Shown: piece by piece, positions 5,696 to 12,813 of the stretch
Position numbering within the stretch: the first letter of the stretch is position 1
How the letters are laid out: each line of letters starts with the position of its first letter
NCBI GenBank assembly: GCA_025352915.1
Contig: JANXSA010000052.1
Coordinates: 1-13,486 of the forward strand
Reading direction: 5' to 3'
DNA length: 13,486 nt
From: Rhodospirillales bacterium
GTDB taxonomy: Bacteria; Pseudomonadota; Alphaproteobacteria; Acetobacterales; Acetobacteraceae
Made by a program: the position numbers and the translations under genes
Notes under the pieces: model-generated
What the model was told of the DNA's origin: nothing
Seen by the model: only the letters and a program-made list of their open reading frames with translations
Database searches by the model: none

Positions 5696-6889
5696 ATGGC
5701 TGGGGCTGGCGGTGCTTTGCAGGGGTTTCGCATTCTTGATTTGACCAACGTGCTGTTTGGGCCGTTCGGCACCCAGACGCTGGGGGATTGGGGGGCGGAG
5801 GTGATCAAGGTGGAGAGCCTTGCCGGGGATACCTGGCGCAGCTCCGGGCAGTTTCGCAATCGCGGGATGAGCGGGCAGTTCATGGCGGCGAACCGCAACA
5901 AGCGCAGCGTGGCGCTGGATTTGAAGAGCGCGGGCGGCAAGGCGGTTTTGCGGCGGTTGATTCCGACGGTTGATGCGCTGGTCAGCAATATCAGGCCGGC
6001 GGGGCTGGCGCGGCTGGGCTTCGGCTATGAGACGTGCAGGGCGCTCAATCCGCGTCTGGTTTATGTGGTGGCGACGGGGTTTGGCCAGGACGGGCCGTGG
6101 GCGGCGCGGCCGGCGTTTGACGAGATCATCCAGGCGGCGTCGGGGTTTGCCTCGGCGATGGGGACGGATGATGAGCCGAGCTTTGTGCCCAGTTTGATTG
6201 GCGACAAGATTTGCGGGGTTACTCTGACGGCGGCGGTGACGGCGGCGCTGTTGCATCGGGAGCGGACCGGCGAAGGGCAGATGGTGGAGGTGCCGATGCT
6301 GGAGACGCTGGCGGCGTTCAACAGTATCGAGATGTTTGGTGGCTATGCGTTTGTGCCGCCGATCGGGCCGACCGGGTATCAGCGGATGAAGGCGCGCAAG
6401 CCCGCCCGCACCAAGGATGGGTGGCTGACGATGCTGCCGTATTCCGGCGACAACTGGTGCGCGTTCTTTACCGCGGTGGGGCAACCCGAGTGCATCGAGG
6501 AATTCGGGGTGCGCGATCCCGTGGAGCGGGCGCGCAATATCGACCGGATTTATGATCGGATGCGCGAGCTGGCGCTGTTGCGCACGACGGCGGAGTGGGA
6601 GGCGTTGTTGCTGAAGATCGATGTGCCGCACGCGGGGTTTGCCAAGTTGCGCGAGGTGGCGGAGCAGCCGCATCTCAAGGCGGTGGAGATGTTCCCGGAG
6701 GTGGAGCATCCGTCGGAAGGGCGCATTCGCCAGGCGCGGCCGCCGGCGCGGTTTTCCGGCAGCCCGGCCTCGGTGCGGCGGTTGGCGCCACGGTTGGGCG
6801 AGCATACGCGCGAGGTTTTGCGCGAGGCCGGGTATGGCGAGGCCGAGATCGACGGGTTGATTGCCGCCCGCGCGGCTGCGGCGGAATAA
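5696..6889 (+). CDS. CaiB/BaiF family CoA-transferase
   Basis: A 397-residue class III CoA-transferase, the usual length for the family; these homodimeric enzymes move CoA between carboxylic acids through an aspartyl-CoA intermediate. The N-terminus GFRILDLTNVLFGPFGTQTLGD and the following VIKVES and GDTWR segments are family hallmarks. The probable catalytic residue is D142 in ARPAFDEIIQAASG. RTGEGQMVEVPMLE (about 190-203) is the conserved second-domain entry. The frame allows GTG at 5693, but GGGGAG at 5682-5687 sits 8 nt from the ATG at 5696, which I prefer. The gene is alone on the plus strand and is followed by the four-hairpin repeat region. Codons end in G far more often than in phnX. 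The acid it activates is unknown; the crotonase at 3282 is a plausible metabolic partner. Confidence 0.95.
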   Translation: MAGAGGALQGFRILDLTNVLFGPFGTQTLGDWGAEVIKVESLAGDTWRSSGQFRNRGMSGQFMAANRNKRSVALDLKSAGGKAVLRRLIPTVDALVSNIRPAGLARLGFGYETCRALNPRLVYVVATGFGQDGPWAARPAFDEIIQAASGFASAMGTDDEPSFVPSLIGDKICGVTLTAAVTAALLHRERTGEGQMVEVPMLETLAAFNSIEMFGGYAFVPPIGPTGYQRMKARKPARTKDGWLTMLPYSGDNWCAFFTAVGQPECIEEFGVRDPVERARNIDRIYDRMRELALLRTTAEWEALLLKIDVPHAGFAKLREVAEQPHLKAVEMFPEVEHPSEGRIRQARPPARFSGSPASVRRLAPRLGEHTREVLREAGYGEAEIDGLIAARAAAAE

Positions 6890-6909
6890 GGGTCTGAGGC
6901 GAAATAAGC

Positions 6910-6954
6910 AAGGCAAGGGCTCCGCCCTTGACCCGCCAGGGGCCAAGCCCCTGG
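6910..6954 (+). repeat. REP-like two-hairpin element, left half
   Basis: Two perfect hairpins lie in series after the CoA-transferase stop: CAAGGGCTCCGCCCTTG (6914-6930) and CCAGGGGCCAAGCCCCTGG (6936-6954). Together with the inverted right half (6984-7030) they form a BIME-like unit between convergent genes. There is no U-tract, so rho-independent termination is uncertain, but transcripts from either side would end in strong stems. Confidence 0.85.
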
Positions 6955-6983
6955 ACCTTATCTATTGGAAAATGAATGGGTTT

Positions 6984-7030
6984 CCAAAGGCCCTCGGCCT
7001 TTGGTGGGTCCAGGGCAAAGCCCTGGCCTT
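6984..7030 (-). repeat. REP-like two-hairpin element, right half (inverted)
   Basis: Hairpins at 6984-7004 (stem CCAAAGGCC/GGCCTTTGG) and 7010-7026 (CCAGGGCAAAGCCCTGG). The reverse complement aligns along its whole length with the left half, and the stem differences are compensated on both sides of each stem. A 29-bp spacer (6955-6983) separates the halves. A short extra dyad, TGACT-CCATG-AGTCA, follows at 7034-7048. Confidence 0.85.
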
Positions 7031-7071
7031 ACCTGACTCCATGAGTCATTCATTCTGAGGGTTGGTATGAG

Positions 7072-7896
7072 CTATCTTGGCTCGATCGGCATGCGCGCAA
7101 TGCCGCCCCAGGCAATCGGCGCGCCGGCCGCTTCCGCAGCTGCCGCGGGAGGCAGCGACGTATCCCAGTCGGCTGCGACAAAGCGCCGGCCATTCACCGT
7201 GGCCGCGTCGTCCGACAACAGCCACAGTAACGGCGGGACCATGATGTCCGGTTGCAGCATTCGCGCGGGATCGCCGGACTGGTCGCCGACCAGCGCGGTA
7301 TTGGTGGTGCCGCCGGGTACCAGCACGTTCGAGGTTACGCCGGTGCCCTCCAGGTCGGCGGCCAGTACCGCCATGGCCGATTCCGCCGCCGCCTTCGCCG
7401 AGCCGTAGAGCAGGTGGCCGGCCCGCACCATCGTGCCCAGGCTGGTGGTCACGCTGATGATCCGGCCGCGCCCGGCGGCCAGCATGTGCGGCAGCACGGC
7501 GCGGGCCATGTTGATCGGCCCGGCGCCATTGATTGTCATGAACCGCCACCACTGTTCGGGCGTGGTTTCCCAGAAGCGGATCGGGTTGCGGCGCTGGTCG
7601 GCGCGCACCGCGAATTGCCCGATCCCGGCGTTGTTCAGCAGCACGTCGATGCGGCCGAATTGCACCAGTGCGGCGGCGGTCACCTGTGCAAACGCGTCGG
7701 GGTGCGCGAGGTCGGCGGTGAGGGTGCTCACCTGGCCGTGCAGTGCGGCCGCCCGCAGCGCGAGCCCGTCCAGCGCTGCACTGTTGCGATCGACGGCGAC
7801 GACATTGTGGCCTTCGGTCAGTAATGCGATGGCCATGGCGAGGCCGATCCCACTCGCCGCGCCGGTGACGATGACGGTTTTGCTTTCCGAGGCCAT
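7072..7896 (-). CDS. SDR family NAD(P)-dependent oxidoreductase (second gene of operon)
   Basis: A 274-residue short-chain dehydrogenase/reductase. It shows the dinucleotide motif TGAASGIG (11-18), an acidic D36 after the second strand that favours NAD(H), NNAG (88-91), N123, and Y164-x3-K168 (YGSAK). The residue expected to be the catalytic Ser falls in SVTTSLGT and reads T151 or S152, an unusual Thr-Thr-Ser. The C-terminus is some 25 residues longer than that of a classical SDR. Two in-frame ATGs compete: GGGAGGA (7909-7903) touches the one at 7902 but sits 6 nt from the one at 7896, which decides the start. The gene lies 21 nt after the stop of the upstream SDR gene and is surely co-transcribed with it. 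The alcohol or ketone substrate is unknown. Confidence 0.93.
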   Translation of the reverse strand: MASESKTVIVTGAASGIGLAMAIALLTEGHNVVAVDRNSAALDGLALRAAALHGQVSTLTADLAHPDAFAQVTAAALVQFGRIDVLLNNAGIGQFAVRADQRRNPIRFWETTPEQWWRFMTINGAGPINMARAVLPHMLAAGRGRIISVTTSLGTMVRAGHLLYGSAKAAAESAMAVLAADLEGTGVTSNVLVPGGTTNTALVGDQSGDPARMLQPDIMVPPLLWLLSDDAATVNGRRFVAADWDTSLPPAAAAEAAGAPIAWGGIARMPIEPR

Positions 7897-7917
7897 GCCC
7901 ATTCCTCCCGTGTTCCG

Positions 7918-8661
7918 CTACTGCGCCAGCCACCCGCCATCGATCACCAACTCTGATCCGGTGACAAATGACGCTTCGTCTGATGCCAGGTACAACACCC
8001 CGTACGCGACATCCATCGGCACGCCGATCCGTCGCATCGGCGTCTGAGCGGCGGCCACCGCGCGGGCATTGGCATTGGTGCCGTTCAGCATCGGCGGCAA
8101 GTAGCCGGGATGCACCGAATTCACCCGCACCCCGTGCGGCCCATAGCGAACCGCGGCGGCCTTGGAATAGATCCGCACCGCGCCCTTGGAGGCGTGATAG
8201 CCGGGATGGCCGGCGTCGCTGCCGACAAAGCCGTTGATCGACGAGATGTTGATGATCGATCCGCCGCCGGTCTTGATCATCTCCGCGGCCGCCAGCTTGG
8301 TGCCCAGGAAGACCGAGGTCTGGTTCACCGCGATCAGGCGATTCCAGCCTTCGATGCCATCGGGATCGCCGACGGTGCTGCCGGAGATGCCGGCATTGTT
8401 CACCAGCACATCGATCCTGCCATAGGCGGCCAACGTGGCGGCGATCAGGGCCTGCCACTCCGCCTCCTGCGTCACGTCAATCCGGTGGAACAGCGCCGTG
8501 CCACCGTCCGCACAGATATCGGCGGCCACCGCCGCGCCGAACTCGGGCAGGATATCGGCCACCACGACCGAGGCTCCTTCGCGCGCAAACAGCCGTGCCT
8601 CCGCCTCGCCCATGCCATGGGCACCCCCGGTCACGATCGCCACCTTGCCGTGCAGCCGCAT
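7918..8661 (-). CDS. SDR family oxidoreductase, classical type (first gene of operon)
   Basis: A 247-residue classical short-chain dehydrogenase with a complete motif set: TGGAHGMG (11-18), D36 (VVVADIL, NAD preference), NNAG (88-91), N113, catalytic S140/S141 (INISSING), Y155-x3-K159 (YHASK), VRVNSVHPG (178-186) and the C-terminal GSELVIDGGW (235-244). This resembles enzymes annotated as glucose, 3-oxoacyl or hydroxysteroid dehydrogenases, so the substrate cannot be named. The ATG at 8659-8661 follows a GGAGGGGGAA stretch on the minus strand. It leads a two-gene operon and diverges from the flavin monooxygenase across 183 bp, so the three may oxidise and reduce the same alcohol/ketone compounds. 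Confidence 0.94.
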   Translation of the reverse strand: MRLHGKVAIVTGGAHGMGEAEARLFAREGASVVVADILPEFGAAVAADICADGGTALFHRIDVTQEAEWQALIAATLAAYGRIDVLVNNAGISGSTVGDPDGIEGWNRLIAVNQTSVFLGTKLAAAEMIKTGGGSIINISSINGFVGSDAGHPGYHASKGAVRIYSKAAAVRYGPHGVRVNSVHPGYLPPMLNGTNANARAVAAAQTPMRRIGVPMDVAYGVLYLASDEASFVTGSELVIDGGWLAQ

Positions 8662-8757
8662 TGCCGTTTCCCCCTCCGGTCGCTGCCGGAATTGCGCGAT
8701 GAGCGGCCATCTTGGCTGTCACGGCGGCGGGATGTCCACCTGGCCGGGGGCGATGCC

Positions 8758-8771
8758 AATACTGGGGTATT
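8758..8771. promoter_or_regulatory. Palindrome AATAC-TGGG-GTATT in the SDR/monooxygenase intergenic region
   Basis: A perfect 5-bp-arm dyad 74-87 bp upstream of the monooxygenase start and about 97 bp upstream of the SDR operon start. The position between divergent genes suits a shared operator. No -35/-10 pair could be assigned with confidence. Confidence 0.35.
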
Positions 8772-8798
8772 CCGATGCCGCGAAATGCCGCAAAATAG

Positions 8799-8831
8799 GC
8801 CAACGCTGCCGTGAGGCCAGCGCTGCCGTGA
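8799..8831 (+). repeat. Tandem 17-bp-period duplication just upstream of the monooxygenase ribosome binding site
   Basis: GCCAACGCTGCCGTGA (8799-8814) and GCCAGCGCTGCCGTGA (8816-8831) are identical at 15 of 16 positions, one base apart. The duplication ends where the AAGGAAG ribosome binding site of the monooxygenase (8831-8837) begins. It could be a slippage product or a pair of binding sites in the 5' leader. Confidence 0.7.
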
Positions 8832-8844
8832 AGGAAGAACCGGG

Positions 8845-10629
8845 ATGGATAACTTCGACCAGGCGTTCGTCGAGTTTCAGGAAATGGCGCAGATCAGGCG
8901 ATCCGCCGAAGGCTGGCTGGCCGGCTTCGAGGCGGCCTTGGCGGCGCGTGATGTGGCGCGGATTGGCAGCTTTTTCCACCCGGACTGCCAGTGGCGGGAT
9001 ATCCTGGCCTTCACTTGGCACATTACGCCCACCGAAGGCCGCGAGGTGGTTGCCGCACGGCTGGCCCACGAGCAGGCACGCGCCGGCGCACATGGCTTTC
9101 ACCTGCAGCAGGACCGCCGGCCGCCGCGGAAAGTCATCCGGCTTGGCATCGAGAGCATCGAGGCGATTTTTGCTTTCAAGACCGCCGATGGCCGCGGCGC
9201 CGGGCTGCTGCGGCTTGCGCCCGACGGCGACGCGATGACGGCCTGGCACATCTCGACCACGCTTGAGGCGTTGGACGGATGCGAGGAGAAAATCGGCGAC
9301 AACCGGCCAACGGGTGCTGCCTATTCGCGGAATTTCGGCGGCGACAACTGGGCCGATATCCGCCGGAAGGCCGCGGCGTATGACGACCGGGAGCCTGCGG
9401 TGCTGGTGATCGGCGCCGCCCAGTCGGGGCTTGCGATTGCAGCACGGCTCAATCAGCTGGGTGTTGACACCCTGGTTGTGGAGAAATGGCCGCGCATCGG
9501 CGATAGTTGGCGCAAGCGGTACCACTCGCTGGCGCTGCATAACTCGATTCACATCAACCACCTGCCGTACATGCAGTTTCCGCCGACATGGCCCAAATAC
9601 ATCCCCAAGGACATGCTGGGGAACTGGTTCGAGTTTTATGCCGATGCGATGGAGATCAATTGCTGGACCGACACCGAGTTCGTCGGCGGGGAATGGGACG
9701 CAGGCGCGAAGTGCTGGACCGCGCGGCTGAAGCGCGGGGATGGCAGCGAGCGGGTGGTGCGGCCGCGCCATCTCGTCTTTGCCAACGGGGTCAGCAGCTA
9801 TCCGATGATCCCCGAGATCGCCGGGCTTGAGGAATTCGAGGGCGATGTCATCCACTCCGAGGGGTTCGACAGTGGCGCGGCATGGACCGGCAAGAACGCT
9901 CTGATCATCGGCACGGGCAGCAGCGCCAACGACATCGCACTCGACCTGCATAGCCATGGCGTCAGGACGACGCTGGTTCAGCGCGGCTCGACGACGGTCA
10001 TTTCGATCAATCCCAGTGCCAGGCTGAACGAGGCGCCCTGGAACGAGCCGGGGACGCTTGAGGACGCGGACATGGTTGTCTCCTCGGGAACCCCGCCCTT
10101 GATCATCAAGGCTTACAAGGCGGTGACAAAGCGCATGGTCGAGTTGGATCAAGTGATGATCCAGGGGCTCAAATCGATCGGTTTCAAGCACGATATCGGC
10201 GATGACGAAACCGGCCACCAGATGAAGTACTACCGGCGTGGCGGCGGCTACAATCTTGATGCGGGCAGCTCGGCGTTGATGATCAAGGGCGAGTTGGGCC
10301 TGTTGCAATTTGACCGCATCGCGCGTTTCACTGCGGATGGCGCGCGGCTTGTGGATGGCTCGACTGTGCCGGCGGACCTGATCGTTCTGGCGACCGGATA
10401 CTTCCCGCAAGTGGAACTGATCCGGCGGGCACTCGGCGAGGAGATGGTCGAGCGCATCGGTCCAGTCTGGGGTTTCGGGGCGGACGGGGAGCTCAACAAT
10501 ATGTACAAGCGGACGATGCAGGAGGGGCTGTGGTTCATCGGCGGTGGCTTGGCGCCATGCCGCATATATTCCAAGTATCTGGCATTGCAGATCAAGGCGA
10601 TGGAGTTAGGCCAGCTTGATCCGCTCTGA
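8845..10629 (+). CDS. Flavin-containing monooxygenase with N-terminal NTF2/SnoaL-like domain
   Basis: A 594-residue two-domain protein. Residues ~20-145 form an NTF2/SnoaL-like domain (GWLAGFEAALAARD, then FHPDCQWRDILAFTW, ending HISTTLEALDG). Residues ~185-594 are a COG2072-type class B flavoprotein. Motifs: FAD site VLVIGAAQSG (186-195; the second motif glycine is Ala), E213 at the end of the second strand, RIGDSWRKRYHSLALH (217-232), the FMO fingerprint FEGDVIHSEGF (331-341, F-x-G-x3-H-x3-F), NADPH site GTGSSANDIA (356-365) and VLATGYFPQ near the C-terminus. The fingerprint fits FMO/YUCCA-like rather than Baeyer-Villiger enzymes, which carry a Trp. The ATG at 8845 has AAGGAAG 7 nt upstream. 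The FAD oxidoreductase starts 65 bp downstream on the same strand, so co-transcription is possible. The substrate is unknown. Confidence 0.94.
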   Translation: MDNFDQAFVEFQEMAQIRRSAEGWLAGFEAALAARDVARIGSFFHPDCQWRDILAFTWHITPTEGREVVAARLAHEQARAGAHGFHLQQDRRPPRKVIRLGIESIEAIFAFKTADGRGAGLLRLAPDGDAMTAWHISTTLEALDGCEEKIGDNRPTGAAYSRNFGGDNWADIRRKAAAYDDREPAVLVIGAAQSGLAIAARLNQLGVDTLVVEKWPRIGDSWRKRYHSLALHNSIHINHLPYMQFPPTWPKYIPKDMLGNWFEFYADAMEINCWTDTEFVGGEWDAGAKCWTARLKRGDGSERVVRPRHLVFANGVSSYPMIPEIAGLEEFEGDVIHSEGFDSGAAWTGKNALIIGTGSSANDIALDLHSHGVRTTLVQRGSTTVISINPSARLNEAPWNEPGTLEDADMVVSSGTPPLIIKAYKAVTKRMVELDQVMIQGLKSIGFKHDIGDDETGHQMKYYRRGGGYNLDAGSSALMIKGELGLLQFDRIARFTADGARLVDGSTVPADLIVLATGYFPQVELIRRALGEEMVERIGPVWGFGADGELNNMYKRTMQEGLWFIGGGLAPCRIYSKYLALQIKAMELGQLDPL

Positions 10630-10694
10630 GTGCCGGTTCACCACGGTGTTGGCTCGTCGAACGCCGCTATGATTTTTCGTTCGGGGCCTCAACA

Positions 10695-11852
10695 ATGAGC
10701 GGAGCTGTGGGCGACATCGCCATCGTCGGGGCGGGCATCGTCGGGCTGGCACATGCTCTTGCCGCGGTACGGCGGGGCCTGTCCGTGACGGTTATCGACC
10801 GCGAAGCGCGCGCCGCCGGGGCATCGGTGCGCAATTTCGGCTTCGTCACCGTTACCGGCCAGCAGGCGGGGATCACTTGGCGCCGTGCTCGCCGCGCACG
10901 AGACGTTTGGGCGGAGATCGCGCCCCTGGCCGGCATCGCCATCCACCAGCGCGGTTTGCTGATGCTGGCGCGCCGGGCCGAGGCGATGGATGTGCTGGCG
11001 GATTTCGCCGCGGGACCGATGGGCGCCGGCTGCCGGCTGCTGGACGGGCCGGCGCTGCGCGATGCGGCACCCATGCTCGCCGCCGGTCTGCGTGGCGCGT
11101 TGCATTCGCCGCACGAGTTGCGGGTGGAAAGCCGCGACGCCATTCCGCAACTGACCGCCTGGCTGGCGGCGCGCGGCGTGACTTTCCTGCGTCATGGCGC
11201 GGTGCGGGCGGTGGCGCCGGGCATGGTCGAGATGGCGGATGGCACCAGGTCTGGTGGCATGATCCGCGCGCGGCATGTCGTGGTCTGTCCCGGTCCCGAT
11301 CTGGTCACGCTGTATCCGCACGTGATGGCCCGGCGCGGCGTTACCCTGTGCAAGCTGCACATGCTGCGCCTGGCCGACCCCGGTCCACGCTACCCCGCGC
11401 CGCTGATGAGCGACCTCGGGCTGGTGCGCTATCTCGGCTACCAGGGACGCCATCTGCCGGCGCTGCATGCGCGGCTGGCCGCCGAGCAGCCGGCGCAGCT
11501 GGCCGACGGCATCCACCTGATCGCCGTGCAGCACGAAGACGGCACCATGGTGGTGGGCGACAGTCACCACTACGATGCCACGCCGGACCCGTTCCAGCCG
11601 CGCGCCGTGGACGACCGCATGCTGGAGGAATTCACCAGCGTCACCGGCATCGTGCCCGAGGTGATCGAGCGCTGGACCGGCATCTATCCCTCGGGCCCCG
11701 ACACTGCCTTCACCGAGGTGGTCGACGATGGCGTGCGCCTGTCGATGGTCACCTCGGGCACCGGCGCCAGCACCGCCTTCGCCATCGGGGAGGAGACGAT
11801 CGCCGAATTGCTCGGCGACCCCGCGCCCGCCCATACCAAGGAGGATGCATGA
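10695..11852 (+). CDS. DAO-type FAD-dependent oxidoreductase associated with phosphonate catabolism (TIGR03364-like)
   Basis: A 385-residue protein of the D-amino-acid-oxidase/glycine-oxidase fold. The FAD-binding motif is DIAIVGAGIVGLAHALAAVRRG (about 7-28), with the acidic strand end VIDRE. ASVRNFGFVTVTGQ (about 43-56) and the C-terminal MVTSGTGASTAFAIGEETIAE are as I recall for the TIGR03364 subfamily, which is found beside phosphonatase-type hydrolases. It probably oxidises an amino- or N-methylaminophosphonate such as 2-aminoethylphosphonate to phosphonoacetaldehyde, using O2 and releasing ammonia or methylamine plus peroxide. This is inferred from its neighbour. The ATG at 10695 has only a weak GGGG upstream. 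Its TGA (11850-11852) overlaps the phnX start, so translation is coupled. It could alternatively act on another small amine. Confidence 0.9.
   Translation: MSGAVGDIAIVGAGIVGLAHALAAVRRGLSVTVIDREARAAGASVRNFGFVTVTGQQAGITWRRARRARDVWAEIAPLAGIAIHQRGLLMLARRAEAMDVLADFAAGPMGAGCRLLDGPALRDAAPMLAAGLRGALHSPHELRVESRDAIPQLTAWLAARGVTFLRHGAVRAVAPGMVEMADGTRSGGMIRARHVVVCPGPDLVTLYPHVMARRGVTLCKLHMLRLADPGPRYPAPLMSDLGLVRYLGYQGRHLPALHARLAAEQPAQLADGIHLIAVQHEDGTMVVGDSHHYDATPDPFQPRAVDDRMLEEFTSVTGIVPEVIERWTGIYPSGPDTAFTEVVDDGVRLSMVTSGTGASTAFAIGEETIAELLGDPAPAHTKEDA
11838..11844 (+). promoter_or_regulatory. Ribosome binding site of phnX inside the preceding gene
   Basis: AAGGAGG lies 4 nt before ATG 11849 and 7 nt before ATG 11852. 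The spacing favours 11852, giving a TGATG stop/start overlap. The alternative start adds one Met and gives a 4-bp ATGA overlap. Confidence 0.75.
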
Positions 11853-12658
11853 TGCTGCGCGGCCTGATCCTGGACTGGGCCGGCACCGTGGTCGACCACG
11901 GCAGCCGCGCGCCGATGGGCGCCTTTGTGCGCGCCTTCGCCGAATTCGGTGTGGATGTGAGCATCGCCGACGCGCGCGGCCCGATGGGCATGGCCAAGCG
12001 CGATCACATCGGCGCCCTGATGGCGTTGCCGCACGTCGCTGCTGCGTGGCGCGACGCGCAAGGCAGCGCCCCCGACGACACGGCGATCGACCGGCTGCTG
12101 GCGGTGTTCGAGCCGATGAACATCGCCGCCATCCGCGACCACGCCGACATCATCCCCGGTGCGCTGGAGGCGATCGCCTGGGCGCGCGCCCGCGGCATGC
12201 GGATCGGGTCCACCACCGGCTATACCCGCCCGATCATGGCAGCACTGCTGCCGCTCGCGGCTGCCGCCGGCTATGTGCCGGATCTGGTGGTGTGCGCCGG
12301 CGACCTGCCGGAGGGGCGGCCGAGCCCGCTGATGATGTGGCATGCCATGGCAGCACTGGGATGCTGGCCGGCACATACGGTCGTGAAGGTGGACGACACG
12401 CCGCCCGGCATCGGCGAGGGCCTGAACGCCGGCACATGGACCATCGGCCTCGCACTGACCGGCAATATCTGCGGGATGTCGGCTGGCGAGCTGGCCGTTC
12501 TGCCGGAGGCGGCGCGTGTGCCGATCCGCGCCCGCGCCGTGGCCGAGCTGACCGCATCCGGCGCCGACATGGTGATCGACAGCATCGCCGAACTGCCAGC
12601 GGCACTGGCCGGGATCGAGGCGCTGTTGGCGCGGGGCCAGCGGCCGCGCGGCGCCTGA
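11852..12658 (+). CDS. phnX: Phosphonoacetaldehyde hydrolase (phosphonatase)
   Basis: A 268-residue HAD-superfamily enzyme that splits the C-P bond of phosphonoacetaldehyde to acetaldehyde and phosphate. The features that separate true PhnX from other HAD proteins are present: the nucleophile loop ILDWAGTVVDHGSRAP (6-21) with D8 and A10, the cap-domain Schiff-base lysine K49 in ARGPMGMAKRDHI (41-53), GSTTGYTR (119-126), GRPSP (155-159), and the metal-binding KVDDTPPGIGEGLNAG (179-194) with D181/D182. The length matches the family. The start overlaps the stop of the FAD oxidoreductase, which should supply its substrate. PhnW, the usual partner transaminase, is not in the window. The gene is followed by 155 bp without a clear terminator and then a solute-binding protein gene. 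Codons end mostly in C and G, typical of high-G+C genes. Confidence 0.96.
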   Translation: MLRGLILDWAGTVVDHGSRAPMGAFVRAFAEFGVDVSIADARGPMGMAKRDHIGALMALPHVAAAWRDAQGSAPDDTAIDRLLAVFEPMNIAAIRDHADIIPGALEAIAWARARGMRIGSTTGYTRPIMAALLPLAAAAGYVPDLVVCAGDLPEGRPSPLMMWHAMAALGCWPAHTVVKVDDTPPGIGEGLNAGTWTIGLALTGNICGMSAGELAVLPEAARVPIRARAVAELTASGADMVIDSIAELPAALAGIEALLARGQRPRGA

Positions 12659-12813
12659 CACGGCCGTCGTCAAATTGTCATATGATTTTGCAACCCACCC
12701 ATGCATCCTGCTGGCAAGCAGGTCACGCATCCGTGTAGGCTGCGGGCAGAGTGGCGGTCCGCGCTTCGGCGCGTGGCTCGGCGTTGGCGCGTGTGGCGAA
12801 GGAAATGCGAGCG

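Noticed and set aside
5531..6946. Long open frame on the minus strand opposite the CoA-transferase (about 470 codons)
   Set aside because: The product is Arg/Pro/His-rich without any family motif, and it is the mirror of a clearly real gene. High G+C content creates such frames.
8719..10410. Open frame of about 560 codons on the minus strand opposite the flavin monooxygenase
   Set aside because: Low-complexity Arg/Pro/Val composition, no ribosome binding site, fully antisense to a gene with intact FAD and NADPH motifs.
10645..10673. Promoter before the FAD oxidoreductase (TATGAT at 10668-10673)
   Set aside because: The -10-like hexamer is good, but the only TTG-type -35 (10649) is 13 bp away, too close. 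Read-through from the monooxygenase gene is equally possible.
10689..11834. Open frame of about 380 codons on the minus strand opposite the FAD oxidoreductase
   Set aside because: Gln/His/Arg-rich with no motif; antisense to a gene with a clear GAGIVG FAD site.
10877..11851. Extension of the phnX frame through the whole FAD oxidoreductase gene
   Set aside because: The upstream translation is Arg/Ala-rich out-of-frame reading of the oxidoreductase; PhnX proteins begin just before the DWAGT loop.
12671..12690. Possible operator around TCATATGA upstream of the binding-protein gene
   Set aside because: Only the 8-bp core (12678-12685) is symmetric; the flanking bases do not pair. TTGTCA at 12675 has no -10 at suitable spacing.
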